Positions 1-8,331 of a stretch of 64,000 nucleotides of DNA are shown one piece after another. The stretch lies in contig CBDCXJ010000016.1 in the NCBI GenBank assembly GCA_965223695.1, positions 163,032 through 227,031 on the forward strand, read 5' to 3'. The notes under the pieces were generated by a model. It was not told the DNA's origin, made no database searches, and saw only the letters and a list, made by a program, of their open reading frames with translations. The position numbers and the translations under genes were made by a program. How positions within the stretch are numbered: position 1 is the first letter of the stretch; each line of letters starts with the position of its first letter. The DNA comes from JAUVPB01 sp965223695. Lineage in GTDB: Bacteria > Actinomycetota > Thermoleophilia > Gaiellales > Gaiellaceae.

Positions 1-57
1 ATTGCTGGGCTGACCGCCCCCTACGGCGAGACGGTCGAAGCCGGCCTCGTCGAGTAG
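1..57 (+). CDS. C-terminal end of a gene cut by the window edge
   Basis: Frame 1 is open from the first base and ends with TAG at 55-57, giving 18 residues ending AGLVE. The next gene starts 55 bases further on. The codons look like those of neighbouring genes (G or C in third positions), but this is too short to assign a family. It could be a chance open frame. Confidence 0.35.
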   Translation: MAGLTAPYGETVEAGLVE

Positions 58-112
58 ACCCAACCGGGTCGCGCGCCTCACCTGAGCCCTCCCCGAGGTC
101 GATAGAGAGGGT

Positions 113-871
113 GTGGTCGATGACGTCAACCGGACCCTCGTCGTTGCCGCGCTTCTCGTCGTCGTCGGCGCCTTCGCGGCCGGCGCCTGGTTGACGAACT
201 ACGGCGGCGGCCCGAACGGCCCTGCTGCCGGCGGCAACGTCGACCCCAACGACTGGGGCGCGGCGGCAAGCGCGATCTGCTCCGACACGAACAGCGAGGT
301 CGTCGATCTGGCGGTGTCACTCGGGCCGGAGATCGAGCCGGCAGACGTGCTCAGCCGGGGCGAGCAGATCCTCGGACGTCGAGCCGAAGGCCTCGAAGCG
401 CTGCCCGCGCCCGCCGAGGGAGCCGCCAGCGTCGACGAGCTCGTGAGCGAGATGCGAGCCATCCAGGCCGTGATGCAGCGGGTCCGCGACGCGCTAGATC
501 GCGAAGACGAGGAGCAGGCCTACCGTCTGGGGCTGGGCCTCGAGAGCAAGGATCTGACGCGGCTCGCCTACGAGCTCGACGTCCCATGGTGCGACCTGTT
601 CGGCGCGGACGACGAGACGATACGCACGACAGCGAGCTTCAACGTGCTCGAGGCGCAGGACCTTCTCGAGCTGCACCGGCAAGAGACGGGCACCTACTCC
701 GGTGCCGATATCGCCGGCCTCCGGGCGAAGTACACGAGTGATCTCGTACCGGGCGAGGTCACGATCTCGCGCGCCAGCGCCTCGAGCTACTGCGTCGAGA
801 CCACCGTGGGCTATCTGACCGTGCACGTGAGCGGGCCCGACGCGCTGATCTTGCCGGGCTCCTGCTCGTAG
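113..871 (+). CDS. membrane-anchored protein of unknown function
   Basis: 252 residues from a GTG start. Residues about 9-27 form one hydrophobic segment (LVVAALLVVVGAFAAGAWL), so it is probably a signal anchor with the rest outside the membrane. The middle (about 75-150) is helical and acidic. The last 80 residues (from about TASFNVLEAQ through a tGtYS turn to YCVETTVGYLTV) recall the C-terminal half of type II/IV pseudopilins, with two late cysteines. However, the N-terminus lacks the prepilin cleavage motif, so I do not call it a pilin. It stands alone: the gene after it starts 77 bases downstream with its own strong ribosome site. Function unknown. Confidence 0.75.
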   Translation: MVDDVNRTLVVAALLVVVGAFAAGAWLTNYGGGPNGPAAGGNVDPNDWGAAASAICSDTNSEVVDLAVSLGPEIEPADVLSRGEQILGRRAEGLEALPAPAEGAASVDELVSEMRAIQAVMQRVRDALDREDEEQAYRLGLGLESKDLTRLAYELDVPWCDLFGADDETIRTTASFNVLEAQDLLELHRQETGTYSGADIAGLRAKYTSDLVPGEVTISRASASSYCVETTVGYLTVHVSGPDALILPGSCS

Positions 872-948
872 CAACGCGGCTCCGCACTTGACGCCGCGGC
901 CGGGCCCTGATATCGAGTCCTCACCGCGCACCCGAAGGAGGAGCCGCC

Positions 949-2403
949 GTGAGTCTCGTCATCAGGAACGCGCTCGTCGTAACGCCGGCCGGCATCGTCC
1001 GCGGTGGCGTCGCCTGCGAGGACGGCGTCATCACGCAAGTCGGCGGCGACCGCAGCCTCCCCACGGCTGGCGAGGTGATCGACGCAGAAGGCAAGTGGCT
1101 GATTCCGGGCGTGATCGATCCACACACGCACGTGGGCGTGGGCCCGGCTGACGCGACGATCGACCGGCTGCGCTCGTCGTGGGAGTCGGAGACGCGCGGT
1201 GCGGCGCACAAGGGGATCACCACCGTGATCAGCTTCCAGGGGGGCTCGCCGATACCGATGCGCGATCCGCACGTGCCCTGGATCGAGCGTCAGATCGAGG
1301 AAGCCGAGGAAGTCGCCTACGCCGACTTCGCCCTGCACGCGATCATGCAGACCGACGGGCATCTCTGGGAGCAGGAAGAGCTCGCCCGTCTCGGCGTCGT
1401 CGGCTTCAAGCACTTCTACACCGCGTACAAGCCCGACGCGGACGCGACCGCCGACCAGATCTCGATCGGCTACACCGACGACGGGATGCTCTACGAGAGC
1501 TTCCAGAACCTGGGGCGGCTGCGCGCCGAGGGCATGAACGTGCTCGGCATGATCCACGCCGAGGACGCCGACATCTGCACACGCCTCGAGGCGCAGCTGC
1601 AGGCTGCGGGGCGCACCGACCTCGCGGCCTGGGGGGAAGGGCGACCGAACGTCGCGTGCCTTGTCCGTACCGAGTCGGCCGCCGCGATTGCCCGTGTTAC
1701 GGGCTGCCCGCTCTACGTCGTCCACATCACGACGGCCGAGGAGGTCGACACCGTGCGGCGCCTTCGCGCCGAGGGCCTTCCGATCTACGGCGAGACGTGC
1801 ACCCACTACCTGACCCACACCATGCACATGGAGGAGCAGTACGGCTGCCTTCCCAAGGTCATCCCCTCGATCAAGAGCGCTGCCGATCGAGACGCCCTCT
1901 GGCGGGGCCTCGCTGACGGGACGATCACGACGCTGGGCACGGACCACTGCGCCTGGACGAAAGAGGAGAAGCTCGGGCCGAGCGGCGAGCAGTTCAACAA
2001 CATCTGGGGTGCGCTTCCCGGCATGACGGGGATGGAATGCCTGCTGCCGATCGCGCTCACGTTCGGCGTTCGGCGGGGAATTCTCTCCATGGAAGACGTC
2101 GCGCGGATCTGCAGCGAGAACCCGGCGCGACGTTTCGGCCTCTATCCCCGCAAGGGCGTGATCCAGGAGGGCGCCGACGCCGACCTCGTGATCGTCGACC
2201 CCGAGCTGGAGGCGACCGTTGACGAGGACTACTACGAGGGCTGGATTCGCGACTGGAGCATCTACCAGGGCTTCGAGTTCCACGGCATGCCCGAGACGAC
2301 TGTTGTTCGCGGCGAGGTCGTCGTCGAGCGGGGCGAGATCGTTGGCAAACCCGGGTACGGGCGCTACGTCGGTGCGCGCGTCGCGACTGCGAGCGCGGCC
2401 TGA
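949..2403 (+). CDS. dihydropyrimidinase / D-hydantoinase family amidohydrolase
   Basis: 484 residues; cyclic amide hydrolase of the amidohydrolase superfamily, expected to open hydantoin, dihydropyrimidine or cyclic imide rings in the cytoplasm. The full binuclear metal set is present: DPHTH (His59, His61), GFKHF (Lys154, the carboxylated lysine), His203 in MIHAED, His259 in VVHITT and Asp332 in GTDH. Length matches the family (about 460-490). GTG start preceded by AAGGAGGA. It overlaps the next gene by TGATG, so it is the first gene of a four-gene operon (isochorismatase-like hydrolase, CitE-type lyase, CoA-transferase). That context favours a cyclic imide or lactam giving a half-amide over classical pyrimidine catabolism, but substrate choice is inference. 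Allantoinase or dihydroorotase are less likely from the GFKHFY and HITTAEEV signatures. Confidence 0.9.
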   Translation: MSLVIRNALVVTPAGIVRGGVACEDGVITQVGGDRSLPTAGEVIDAEGKWLIPGVIDPHTHVGVGPADATIDRLRSSWESETRGAAHKGITTVISFQGGSPIPMRDPHVPWIERQIEEAEEVAYADFALHAIMQTDGHLWEQEELARLGVVGFKHFYTAYKPDADATADQISIGYTDDGMLYESFQNLGRLRAEGMNVLGMIHAEDADICTRLEAQLQAAGRTDLAAWGEGRPNVACLVRTESAAAIARVTGCPLYVVHITTAEEVDTVRRLRAEGLPIYGETCTHYLTHTMHMEEQYGCLPKVIPSIKSAADRDALWRGLADGTITTLGTDHCAWTKEEKLGPSGEQFNNIWGALPGMTGMECLLPIALTFGVRRGILSMEDVARICSENPARRFGLYPRKGVIQEGADADLVIVDPELEATVDEDYYEGWIRDWSIYQGFEFHGMPETTVVRGEVVVERGEIVGKPGYGRYVGARVATASAA

Positions 2404-3110
2404 TGGGGTGGCGCGAGGAAGCCGCCGAGCTCCCCGATCTGTCGCCGGGTGAGTTCGAGCTCACCGCAGGCGGAACGGCGCTCGTGATCGTCGACATGCA
2501 GTACGTCGACGCGCACCGCGAGCACGGCCTGGGCGAGGCGTTCCGCGAGACCTATCCCGACGTCTGGGACTACTACTTCACGCGCGTGGAGCGGTTCGTC
2601 GTGCCCAACTGCGCGCAGCTTCTCGACGCGTTCCGCGGTCACGGCATGCGCGTGATGCACCTGACTCTCGGACCCCAGCTGGCCGACGGGTCCGACCTGC
2701 ACGATCTGCGCCGGCCGAAGACGGCACCCGGGATGACGCCGATGCTGCATCACGTCGGCTCGGACACGCACCGGATCCTGCCCGAGCTCGCACCGCTCGA
2801 CGACGAGGTCGTGATCAACAAGACGAGCCGAAGCGCCTTCAACTCGACCGCGATCGACCAGGTGCTGCGCAACCTGGGCATCTCGGGGCTGATCATCGCC
2901 GGCGTCTCGACCTCGGCCTGCGTCGAGACGACAGCGCGCGACGCCGCCGACCGCGGCTACCGAGTCGCGATCGTCGAGGACGCGACGGCCGAGTTCGACG
3001 AGGGCTCGCACGAGGCCACGCTCAAGGCCTGGGTCATGCGCTGGGGCCGGGTCTGGACGACTGCCGAGACGCTGGCCGAGCTCGAGCGCCTGCAGGCGCT
3101 CGATGGGTGA
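2403..3110 (+). CDS. isochorismatase-like cysteine hydrolase (probable amidase)
   Basis: 235 residues. Catalytic triad of the family visible: Asp31 in VIVDMQ, Lys140 in VINKTSRSAF and Cys173 in GVSTSACVETTARDA, on the usual Rossmann-like frame. Such enzymes hydrolyse amides such as maleamate, N-carbamoylsarcosine, ureidoacrylate or biuret. The start overlaps the stop of the hydantoinase gene (TGATG), and its own stop overlaps the next gene by 8 bases, implying translational coupling. The pairing with a ring-opening amidohydrolase suggests it removes ammonia from the open-chain half-amide. The exact substrate cannot be read from the sequence. Confidence 0.9.
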   Translation: MGWREEAAELPDLSPGEFELTAGGTALVIVDMQYVDAHREHGLGEAFRETYPDVWDYYFTRVERFVVPNCAQLLDAFRGHGMRVMHLTLGPQLADGSDLHDLRRPKTAPGMTPMLHHVGSDTHRILPELAPLDDEVVINKTSRSAFNSTAIDQVLRNLGISGLIIAGVSTSACVETTARDAADRGYRVAIVEDATAEFDEGSHEATLKAWVMRWGRVWTTAETLAELERLQALDG

Positions 3111-4017
3111 GCTCGGCGCGAGTCTCTCGCGCCCCGTCGTGCGCTCGGCACTGTTCGTGCCGGCCAACCGCGCGAGCTGGATCGACAAGGCCACCGGGTA
3201 CGGCGCCGACGCGCTGATCCTCGACCTCGAAGACGCGACGCCGCCCGACGAGAAGCAGCAGGCGCGCGAGATCGTCGCCGAGCGGCTCGCCGGGCTCGCG
3301 GCGTGCGGCCAGACCGCCTGGGTTCGCGTCAACGAACCCGAGTCCGCCGAGATCCGGCCCGACCTCGCCGCCGTGTGTCGCGAGGGGCTCGGCGCCGTCG
3401 GCGTCCCGAAGACCGCGTCAGCCGCGCAGATCGCCGAGATCGACCGCCAGATCTCGTACCACGAGGGCGCCAACGGCGTCGCGTACGGGACGATCGCGAT
3501 CATCCCGCTGCTCGAGACCGCGATCGGGATGGCAAACGCGCTCGACGTCTTCAACGCCTCGCCCCGAGTGGCGTACGCCGGCGGCCTGGCCGCGGATGGT
3601 GCCGACGTTCAGCATGCGCTCGGCTTCCGCTGGAGCGAGAACTTCTTCGAGACGACCACGTTGCGAGCGAACCATCTACTCGCGGCGCGTGCTGCGGGCG
3701 CGTTCAACCCGATGACCGGCCTCGTTGCCTCGCTCGACGTCGACGAGGTTCGGCGCTTCGCAGCGCAGGGGCGCGGGCTCGGCTTCGAGGGCATGTACGT
3801 CATCCACCCGACCCACGTTCCGGTGGTCAACGAGATCTTCTCGCCCTCGGCCGAGGAAGTCGCCTGGGCCGAGGACGTGATTGAGCGCTACGCGGCGGCC
3901 GAATCCGACGGGCGCGGCGCCGCGCCCGGCGCCGACGGCTCGATGATCGACCGCGCCCACGTTCGCGTCGCCGAGGGGCTCCTGGCGCGCCACCGCCTCG
4001 TCGGCATCCCGACGTGA
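3103..4017 (+). CDS. HpcH/HpaI aldolase / CitE-like acyl-CoA lyase
   Basis: 304 residues of the citrate lyase beta-like (CitE/malyl-CoA lyase) family: RSALFVPANR near residue 14, LDLEDATPP (Asp41, Glu43, Asp44), VPKT (Lys103), a metal-binding glutamate in LLETAIGMANAL and the aspartate of GGLAADGADVQ. Members cleave malyl-CoA, beta-methylmalyl-CoA or citramalyl-CoA to acetyl- or propionyl-CoA plus glyoxylate or pyruvate. It overlaps the isochorismatase-like gene by 8 bases and is followed 36 bases later by a class III CoA-transferase. With the convergent MaoC hydratase this is the same trio used for mesaconyl/itaconyl-CoA and citramalyl-CoA turnover; which acid is used here is inference. Confidence 0.88.
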   Translation: MGELGASLSRPVVRSALFVPANRASWIDKATGYGADALILDLEDATPPDEKQQAREIVAERLAGLAACGQTAWVRVNEPESAEIRPDLAAVCREGLGAVGVPKTASAAQIAEIDRQISYHEGANGVAYGTIAIIPLLETAIGMANALDVFNASPRVAYAGGLAADGADVQHALGFRWSENFFETTTLRANHLLAARAAGAFNPMTGLVASLDVDEVRRFAAQGRGLGFEGMYVIHPTHVPVVNEIFSPSAEEVAWAEDVIERYAAAESDGRGAAPGADGSMIDRAHVRVAEGLLARHRLVGIPT

Positions 4018-4053
4018 GCTTGGGCACCCCGTCGTGAGACCGGGCACGCCAGC

Positions 4054-5295
4054 GTGAACGCCCCCGCCGACCCCTCCGGTGGGCTGGCTCGAGGCCCGCT
4101 CAGCGGGCTGCGCGTTCTCGACCTCGGCCATGTGATCGCCGGGCCCATGGCGGGCACGCTTCTGGGTGATCTCGGTGCCGACGTGATCAAGATCGAGGAC
4201 CCGAAGACAGGTGGCGACACCCTGCGGCGCCTCAGCCCACTGCACAACGACGCTCCGGTCTGGTGGAAGGTCTCGGGGCGGAATAAGCGCTCGGTTGCGA
4301 TCGACCTGCGTACCGACCAGGGCCGGGATCTCGTGCTCGGCCTTGCCGAGTGCGCCGACGTCTTCATCGAGAACTTCCGCCCGGGCGCGCTCGAAGGCTT
4401 CGGCCTGGGGCCCGACGTGCTCCGGGAGCGCAGCCCGCGTCTCGTTCTGCTGCGCGTGTCCGGTTTCGGGCGAGGACCGCTTGGGCGCGACCGGCCCGGC
4501 TTCGGGCGTGTCGGCGAGGCGATGAGCGGCGCCGCCAACCTCACCGGCGAGCCCGACGGGCCGCCCATGCACGTCGGGTTCTCGCTGGGCGATGCGACGA
4601 GCGGCCTGATGGGCGCGTTCGGCATTCTCGCCGCCCTGCGCGCGCGCGACGAGACGGGCGAGGGAGACGTCATCGATCTCGCGCTGTTCGAGACACTCTT
4701 TCGCCTGATCGAGTGGCAGCTTCCCTTCGCCGAGCTGCTCAACCACGTTGTCAGGCGTCGCGGTAACCGCTTCCCGACTGGCTACGCGGTCGCTGGTTCC
4801 TACCTGGCGCGCGATGGGCGCTGGGTCACCGTCTCGACCGCGACCGACCGTGGTATCGAGCAGTTGCTGCGCGCCGCCGGCGGCGACGCGCTCGCCGAGG
4901 ATCCGCGCTTTGCGAGCGTCGAAGAGCGCCTCATCGATGACCGGCTCGAGCAGATCGACGCCGCGCTCGCCGACTGGATCGGGCGGACCGACGCGGAAGA
5001 CGTGATCGGCGCGCTCGAGGGCTCAGGCGTCGCCGTCGGCGACGTCTACGACGCGGCGATGATGCTCGATGACCCGCTCTTTGCCGAGCGCGAGGCGATC
5101 GTCGAGGTCGAAGACGAGCAGGCGGGCGACGCCATTCCGATGCCGGCTGTGGTCCCCAAGCTCGCGAACCACCCGGGCGCGGTCCGCTGGGCCGGCCCGC
5201 CGCTCGGCGCACACACCGACGAGGTGCTGAGCGAGCTTCTCGGGCTTGGCGAGGATCGGCTCGCGGCGCTGCGCGAGTCCGGCGCGATCGGCTAA
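4054..5295 (+). CDS. CaiB/BaiF class III CoA-transferase
   Basis: 413 residues, typical length. N-terminal GLRVLDLGHVIAGP, the LGADVIKIEDP segment, RNKRSVAIDL and the catalytic aspartate (Asp180 in FSLGDATSG) identify family III transferases, which pass CoA between carboxylic acids through an aspartyl anhydride. GTG start. Last gene of the operon beginning at 949; it probably activates or exchanges CoA on the dicarboxylate cleaved by the CitE-like lyase. Mesaconate, itaconate or citramalate are plausible acceptors by analogy with known pathway trios, not proven. Confidence 0.9.
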   Translation: MNAPADPSGGLARGPLSGLRVLDLGHVIAGPMAGTLLGDLGADVIKIEDPKTGGDTLRRLSPLHNDAPVWWKVSGRNKRSVAIDLRTDQGRDLVLGLAECADVFIENFRPGALEGFGLGPDVLRERSPRLVLLRVSGFGRGPLGRDRPGFGRVGEAMSGAANLTGEPDGPPMHVGFSLGDATSGLMGAFGILAALRARDETGEGDVIDLALFETLFRLIEWQLPFAELLNHVVRRRGNRFPTGYAVAGSYLARDGRWVTVSTATDRGIEQLLRAAGGDALAEDPRFASVEERLIDDRLEQIDAALADWIGRTDAEDVIGALEGSGVAVGDVYDAAMMLDDPLFAEREAIVEVEDEQAGDAIPMPAVVPKLANHPGAVRWAGPPLGAHTDEVLSELLGLGEDRLAALRESGAIG

Positions 5296-5340
5296 GACGC
5301 CAGAGCCTCCGGCCGACCCGAGGTACGCGCGAGCATGCCT

Positions 5341-5829
5341 TCAGCCGGCGCGGAGCGATCGAACGTGCGCGGCTGGGTCCCAGGGCGCCTGTTCGCCGAC
5401 CGCGAGTACGGTGCGCGATCGCATCGTTGTCACGGCGTCCTGGTTGAGGCCCTCGCCTTCGAACGCGACGATGCCGCCGCCGCCGAACTTGGGCTTCGAG
5501 GTCAGCTGGGCGACCTCCCAGCGCGTGATGAAGGTATCGCCGACGTAGAGCGGCGCCACGAACGTCGATGACAGCTCCATCATGGCCACGATCATCGGGC
5601 CGAGCGCGTTGCCGATCACGCCCATCATCACGCCGGAGAGCAGCGTTCCGTGGGTGATCGGCGCGCCCCAGCGCGAGGCCTCGGCCTGCAGCTGGTTGAC
5701 GTGGTTCGGCCCCGGATCGTTGAAGATGCCGGCCGCAGTCGCGACGTGCGACTCGGTGATCGTGATCGAGTCCCACAGCTCCTGACCCTCGGTGAGGTCC
5801 GAGAAGCGAAGGCCGTGGGCCGCGCTCAC
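5341..5829 (-). CDS. MaoC-like hydratase/dehydratase
   Basis: 162 residues, single hot-dog domain. The hydratase-2 dyad is present as FNDPGPNHVN (Asp38, His43, spacing DxxxxH). The GTG start overlaps the TGA of the upstream ligase gene by four bases (GTGA), which fixes the start although the frame is open further upstream. Expected to hydrate an enoyl-CoA such as mesaconyl-, itaconyl- or crotonyl-CoA. It is coupled to an acyl-CoA ligase and converges on the CitE-lyase/CoA-transferase operon, so the two transcripts together contain ligase or transferase, hydratase and lyase activities. Confidence 0.85.
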   Translation of the reverse strand: MSAAHGLRFSDLTEGQELWDSITITESHVATAAGIFNDPGPNHVNQLQAEASRWGAPITHGTLLSGVMMGVIGNALGPMIVAMMELSSTFVAPLYVGDTFITRWEVAQLTSKPKFGGGGIVAFEGEGLNQDAVTTMRSRTVLAVGEQAPWDPAAHVRSLRAG

Positions 5830-7469
5830 GACGCGCTCCAGTCGAGCTCGGGGAAGTCGGCCCGCGCGCGCTCTGCGAGCTCGCCGCGAGCGGTCTTGCC
5901 GACGGGCGTGCGTGGCATGGCGGGGAGGATACGCACGTAGCATGGCCGCTTGTAGGTGGCCATGTTCTCGCGTGCGAGGGAGCGGATGTCGTCCTCGGAA
6001 GGGCCGCCGGCTTCGATAGTCACGTAGGCGAGGCCGACCTCGCCGAGCCGTTCGTCGGGAACAGCGAGGACGACAGCCTCTTCGATCGAGTCGAGCAGCT
6101 CCAGCTGGCTTTCGATCTCACGCGGGTAGACATTGAAGCCGCCCGAGAGGAACATTTCTTCGGCGCGGCCTACGACGTAGAGATAGCCGTTCTCGTCGAG
6201 GCGGCCGAAGTCGCCCGGGATGATCCAGCCGTCGCGATACTTCGCCGCCGTCGCGTCGGGGTCGTCGAGGTAGCCGAGCATGTGGTTGTACCCGCGCGCC
6301 GCGATCTCGCCGATCTCGCCAGCGGGAAGCGTGCGCGAGGTGTCTGGCTCGACGATCGCGAGCTCGACACCGGGCGTCGATCGGCCCACCGATTCGAGCG
6401 ACGCCGGCGCCGGCGCGTCGGGCGTGAGCTGAGCGAGCGTGGGCGACTCGGTCGCGCCGTAGACGATGATGACGCCGCACGCCAGGGTGTCAGCGGCGCG
6501 GCGGCGGAGCTTCGAAGACACGGGCGCGCCCGCGAGCAGGGCGACGCGAAGGCTGCTCAGGTCGCGCGGCTCATCCTTCTGCGCGGCGACCAGCTCGGTT
6601 CCCATTGCGGGCACGCCGTAGATCACGGTGCCTCGGTGGCGCGCCACCAGGTCGAGCGCGTGCCCCGCGTCGAATGGCTCGGCCTCGACCAGGCTCGCGC
6701 CTCCGATCATTGGCTGGAGGATGCTCATGTGGAAGCCGAAGACGTGCGCGAACGGCATGGCGCTGACGAGCCGCTCGCCGGGGTCAAAGCCGGTGAGCTC
6801 GGCCGCGATCGTGGCGTTCTCGACCAGCGTCTGGTGGTCGTGGACGCATCCGCGAGCGCCTCCCGTCGTGCCGCCGGTGAAGCAGATGACGGCGGGCGCA
6901 TCGGGCGCGGGCGGGTCTGGCAGCGGGGGGAGGGCGCCGGTGCTGCTCTCTGCGCTCGGCGTGTGCTCTCCGTCAGGCTCCCCGTGCAGGGTCCGGACAC
7001 CGTCCGGGGCACGCCCCCGAGCCCCATCCTTGCCCGACGATGGCTCGGGGCACCGCACCACGTGCTCGAGCGCGGGCAGCTCGCCGGCCACTCGGCGTGA
7101 CATGACCTCGGCGGCCATCTGGTCGTAATCGACGCCCATGAAGCTCGGCGCGTAGAGGAGTGCGCGGGCGCCAGAGCGCTCGAGCATGTGCGACAGATCG
7201 GCCATTCGCAGCCGCGGTCCCGCCGTGACGACGATTGCGCCGATCCGCGCGCAGGCGAAGAACAGCGCGATCCACAGGCGCCCGTTGGGGAGCCAGACAA
7301 CGACGGCGTCGCCCGGCTCGACGCCGAGCTGCAGGAGCCGGCGGGCGAGCCTATGGACGTCCTCGGCGAGGGTGCCGATGCTGACGCGCTCGTCTCCGTC
7401 GATGTAGAAGATCTCGTCGGAATCCGCTTCGAGGCGCCGCGCGAGCGTGTCAGCGATTGTGACCGTCAT
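5826..7469 (-). CDS. AMP-forming acyl-CoA synthetase/ligase
   Basis: 547 residues from the ATG at 7469 (an in-frame GTG lies three codons upstream). Adenylate-forming motifs in order: ICFTGGTTGGARG (P-loop-like), YGATESP, DGWIIPGDFG, GRAEEMFLSGGFNVYPREIE and the C-terminal catalytic lysine in PVGKTARGEL. It makes an acyl-CoA from an unidentified acid with ATP. Between the N-terminal domain and the P-loop there is a low-complexity stretch (about 37 residues, around KDGARGRAPDG) that the family does not normally have; the DNA beneath it forms two hairpins (see repeat). Coupled by GTGA to the MaoC gene. Confidence 0.88.
   Translation of the reverse strand: MTVTIADTLARRLEADSDEIFYIDGDERVSIGTLAEDVHRLARRLLQLGVEPGDAVVVWLPNGRLWIALFFACARIGAIVVTAGPRLRMADLSHMLERSGARALLYAPSFMGVDYDQMAAEVMSRRVAGELPALEHVVRCPEPSSGKDGARGRAPDGVRTLHGEPDGEHTPSAESSTGALPPLPDPPAPDAPAVICFTGGTTGGARGCVHDHQTLVENATIAAELTGFDPGERLVSAMPFAHVFGFHMSILQPMIGGASLVEAEPFDAGHALDLVARHRGTVIYGVPAMGTELVAAQKDEPRDLSSLRVALLAGAPVSSKLRRRAADTLACGVIIVYGATESPTLAQLTPDAPAPASLESVGRSTPGVELAIVEPDTSRTLPAGEIGEIAARGYNHMLGYLDDPDATAAKYRDGWIIPGDFGRLDENGYLYVVGRAEEMFLSGGFNVYPREIESQLELLDSIEEAVVLAVPDERLGEVGLAYVTIEAGGPSEDDIRSLARENMATYKRPCYVRILPAMPRTPVGKTARGELAERARADFPELDWSAS
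6990..7052. repeat. palindromic element inside the acyl-CoA ligase gene
   Basis: Two adjacent inverted repeats. The first is CCGGAC (6993-6998), loop ACC, GTCCGG (7002-7007). The second pairs CCCCGAG (7015-7021) and CCATC (7024-7028) with GATGG (7039-7043) and CTCGGGG (7044-7050). The stretch is in frame and adds a low-complexity linker to the ligase just before its P-loop. It resembles an intragenic palindromic repeat that has inserted in frame; only one copy is seen in this window. Confidence 0.45.
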
Positions 7470-7584
7470 GTGAGGCACCGCCGTCGATGATCTCGCCGAC
7501 GCTAGATGGGTAGGCCGAGCGCTCGCATCGGGCCGGCAGGTTAGCGAGCAGCTCCGATCAGCGACGGCTCACCTGGAGCCGCGA

Positions 7585-7590
7585 TAAGCT
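7585..7590 (+). promoter_or_regulatory. -10 element of a probable leaderless promoter for cbiM
   Basis: TAAGCT ends six bases before the GTG start at 7597, leaving no room for a ribosome site. This is the layout of leaderless actinobacterial transcripts, in which transcription starts at or near the start codon. Confidence 0.5.
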
Positions 7591-7596
7591 CGCGCC

Positions 7597-8331
7597 GTGC
7601 ATATCCCAGACGGATTCCTCAGCCCAGAAGTTGCCGGTGCCACCGCGGCCGTGAGCGCCGTCGCTCTCGGATACGGGCTGCGACGCGGGGCGAGCTCGAT
7701 CGACACGCGCCGCGCGGCGCTCGCCGTGGCGATCGGATCGGCCATGTTCGGCGCCCACATGCTCGAGTTCCCGCTCGCGAGTGGAAGCGGGCACGTTCTT
7801 GGCGTCGTCCTCGCAGCTGTACTGCTTGGACCGCGGCTCGCGTTCTTCACGATCGGCGGTGTGTTGCTCCTACAGGCGGTCGTTCTCGCGGACGGCGGAC
7901 TCGCTGCGTTCGGCGCCAACCTGCTCAATATCGGTGTAATCGGGGCACTCGTGATCGGTGGACTAATCCTCGCGGCTCGTCGTGCGATGCCGCTGAGTCG
8001 CGCCGCCTTCCTCGGCCTTGTTGCAGCCGGCGCCTGGCTGGCCGTGATGGCGGGAGCCGCGGCGATCTCGGCGCAGCTCGCCGCGTCCGGGTCTGCCCCG
8101 CTCTCGGCCGTCGTTTCGTCGACGCTCGGCGGCTACGCGGTTATCGCCCTCGTCGAGGCTGGCGCAACGACGCTTGTGCTCGGAGCGGTGCTCGCGTGGC
8201 GGCGCGATCTAGTCGCCGGTTTCCCACGCCGCGAGGATCTCGTCGCTCGTCGCGGTGACGCCGAACATGAGCTGCATCGAGTCGAGCGTGACCTGGTGCA
8301 CGGTCGGGCTCGCCCCGCCCGCCAGGTCTGA
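7597..8331 (+). CDS. cbiM: CbiM-type ECF transporter membrane subunit (Co2+/Ni2+ uptake)
   Basis: 244 residues. Begins MHIPDGFLSP, the hallmark N-terminus of CbiM/NikM whose first residues (with His2) bind the metal ion; about seven hydrophobic segments follow up to residue about 205 (ALVEAGATTLVLGAVLAW). The family normally ends soon after this point. Here the frame continues about 40 more charged residues that are antisense to the end of the convergent hydrolase gene, a 123-base overlap. No cbiN, cbiQ or cbiO lies nearby and no cobalamin riboswitch is visible upstream, so the partner subunits must be encoded elsewhere if the protein works in an ECF complex. Confidence 0.88.
   Translation: MHIPDGFLSPEVAGATAAVSAVALGYGLRRGASSIDTRRAALAVAIGSAMFGAHMLEFPLASGSGHVLGVVLAAVLLGPRLAFFTIGGVLLLQAVVLADGGLAAFGANLLNIGVIGALVIGGLILAARRAMPLSRAAFLGLVAAGAWLAVMAGAAAISAQLAASGSAPLSAVVSSTLGGYAVIALVEAGATTLVLGAVLAWRRDLVAGFPRREDLVARRGDAEHELHRVERDLVHGRARPARQV

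Noticed and set aside
811..2283. Long minus-strand open frame opposite the hydantoinase gene (490 codons)
   Set aside because: It is a high-GC antisense shadow: arginine/alanine/valine rich with no family motifs, while the plus strand has a complete catalytic set.
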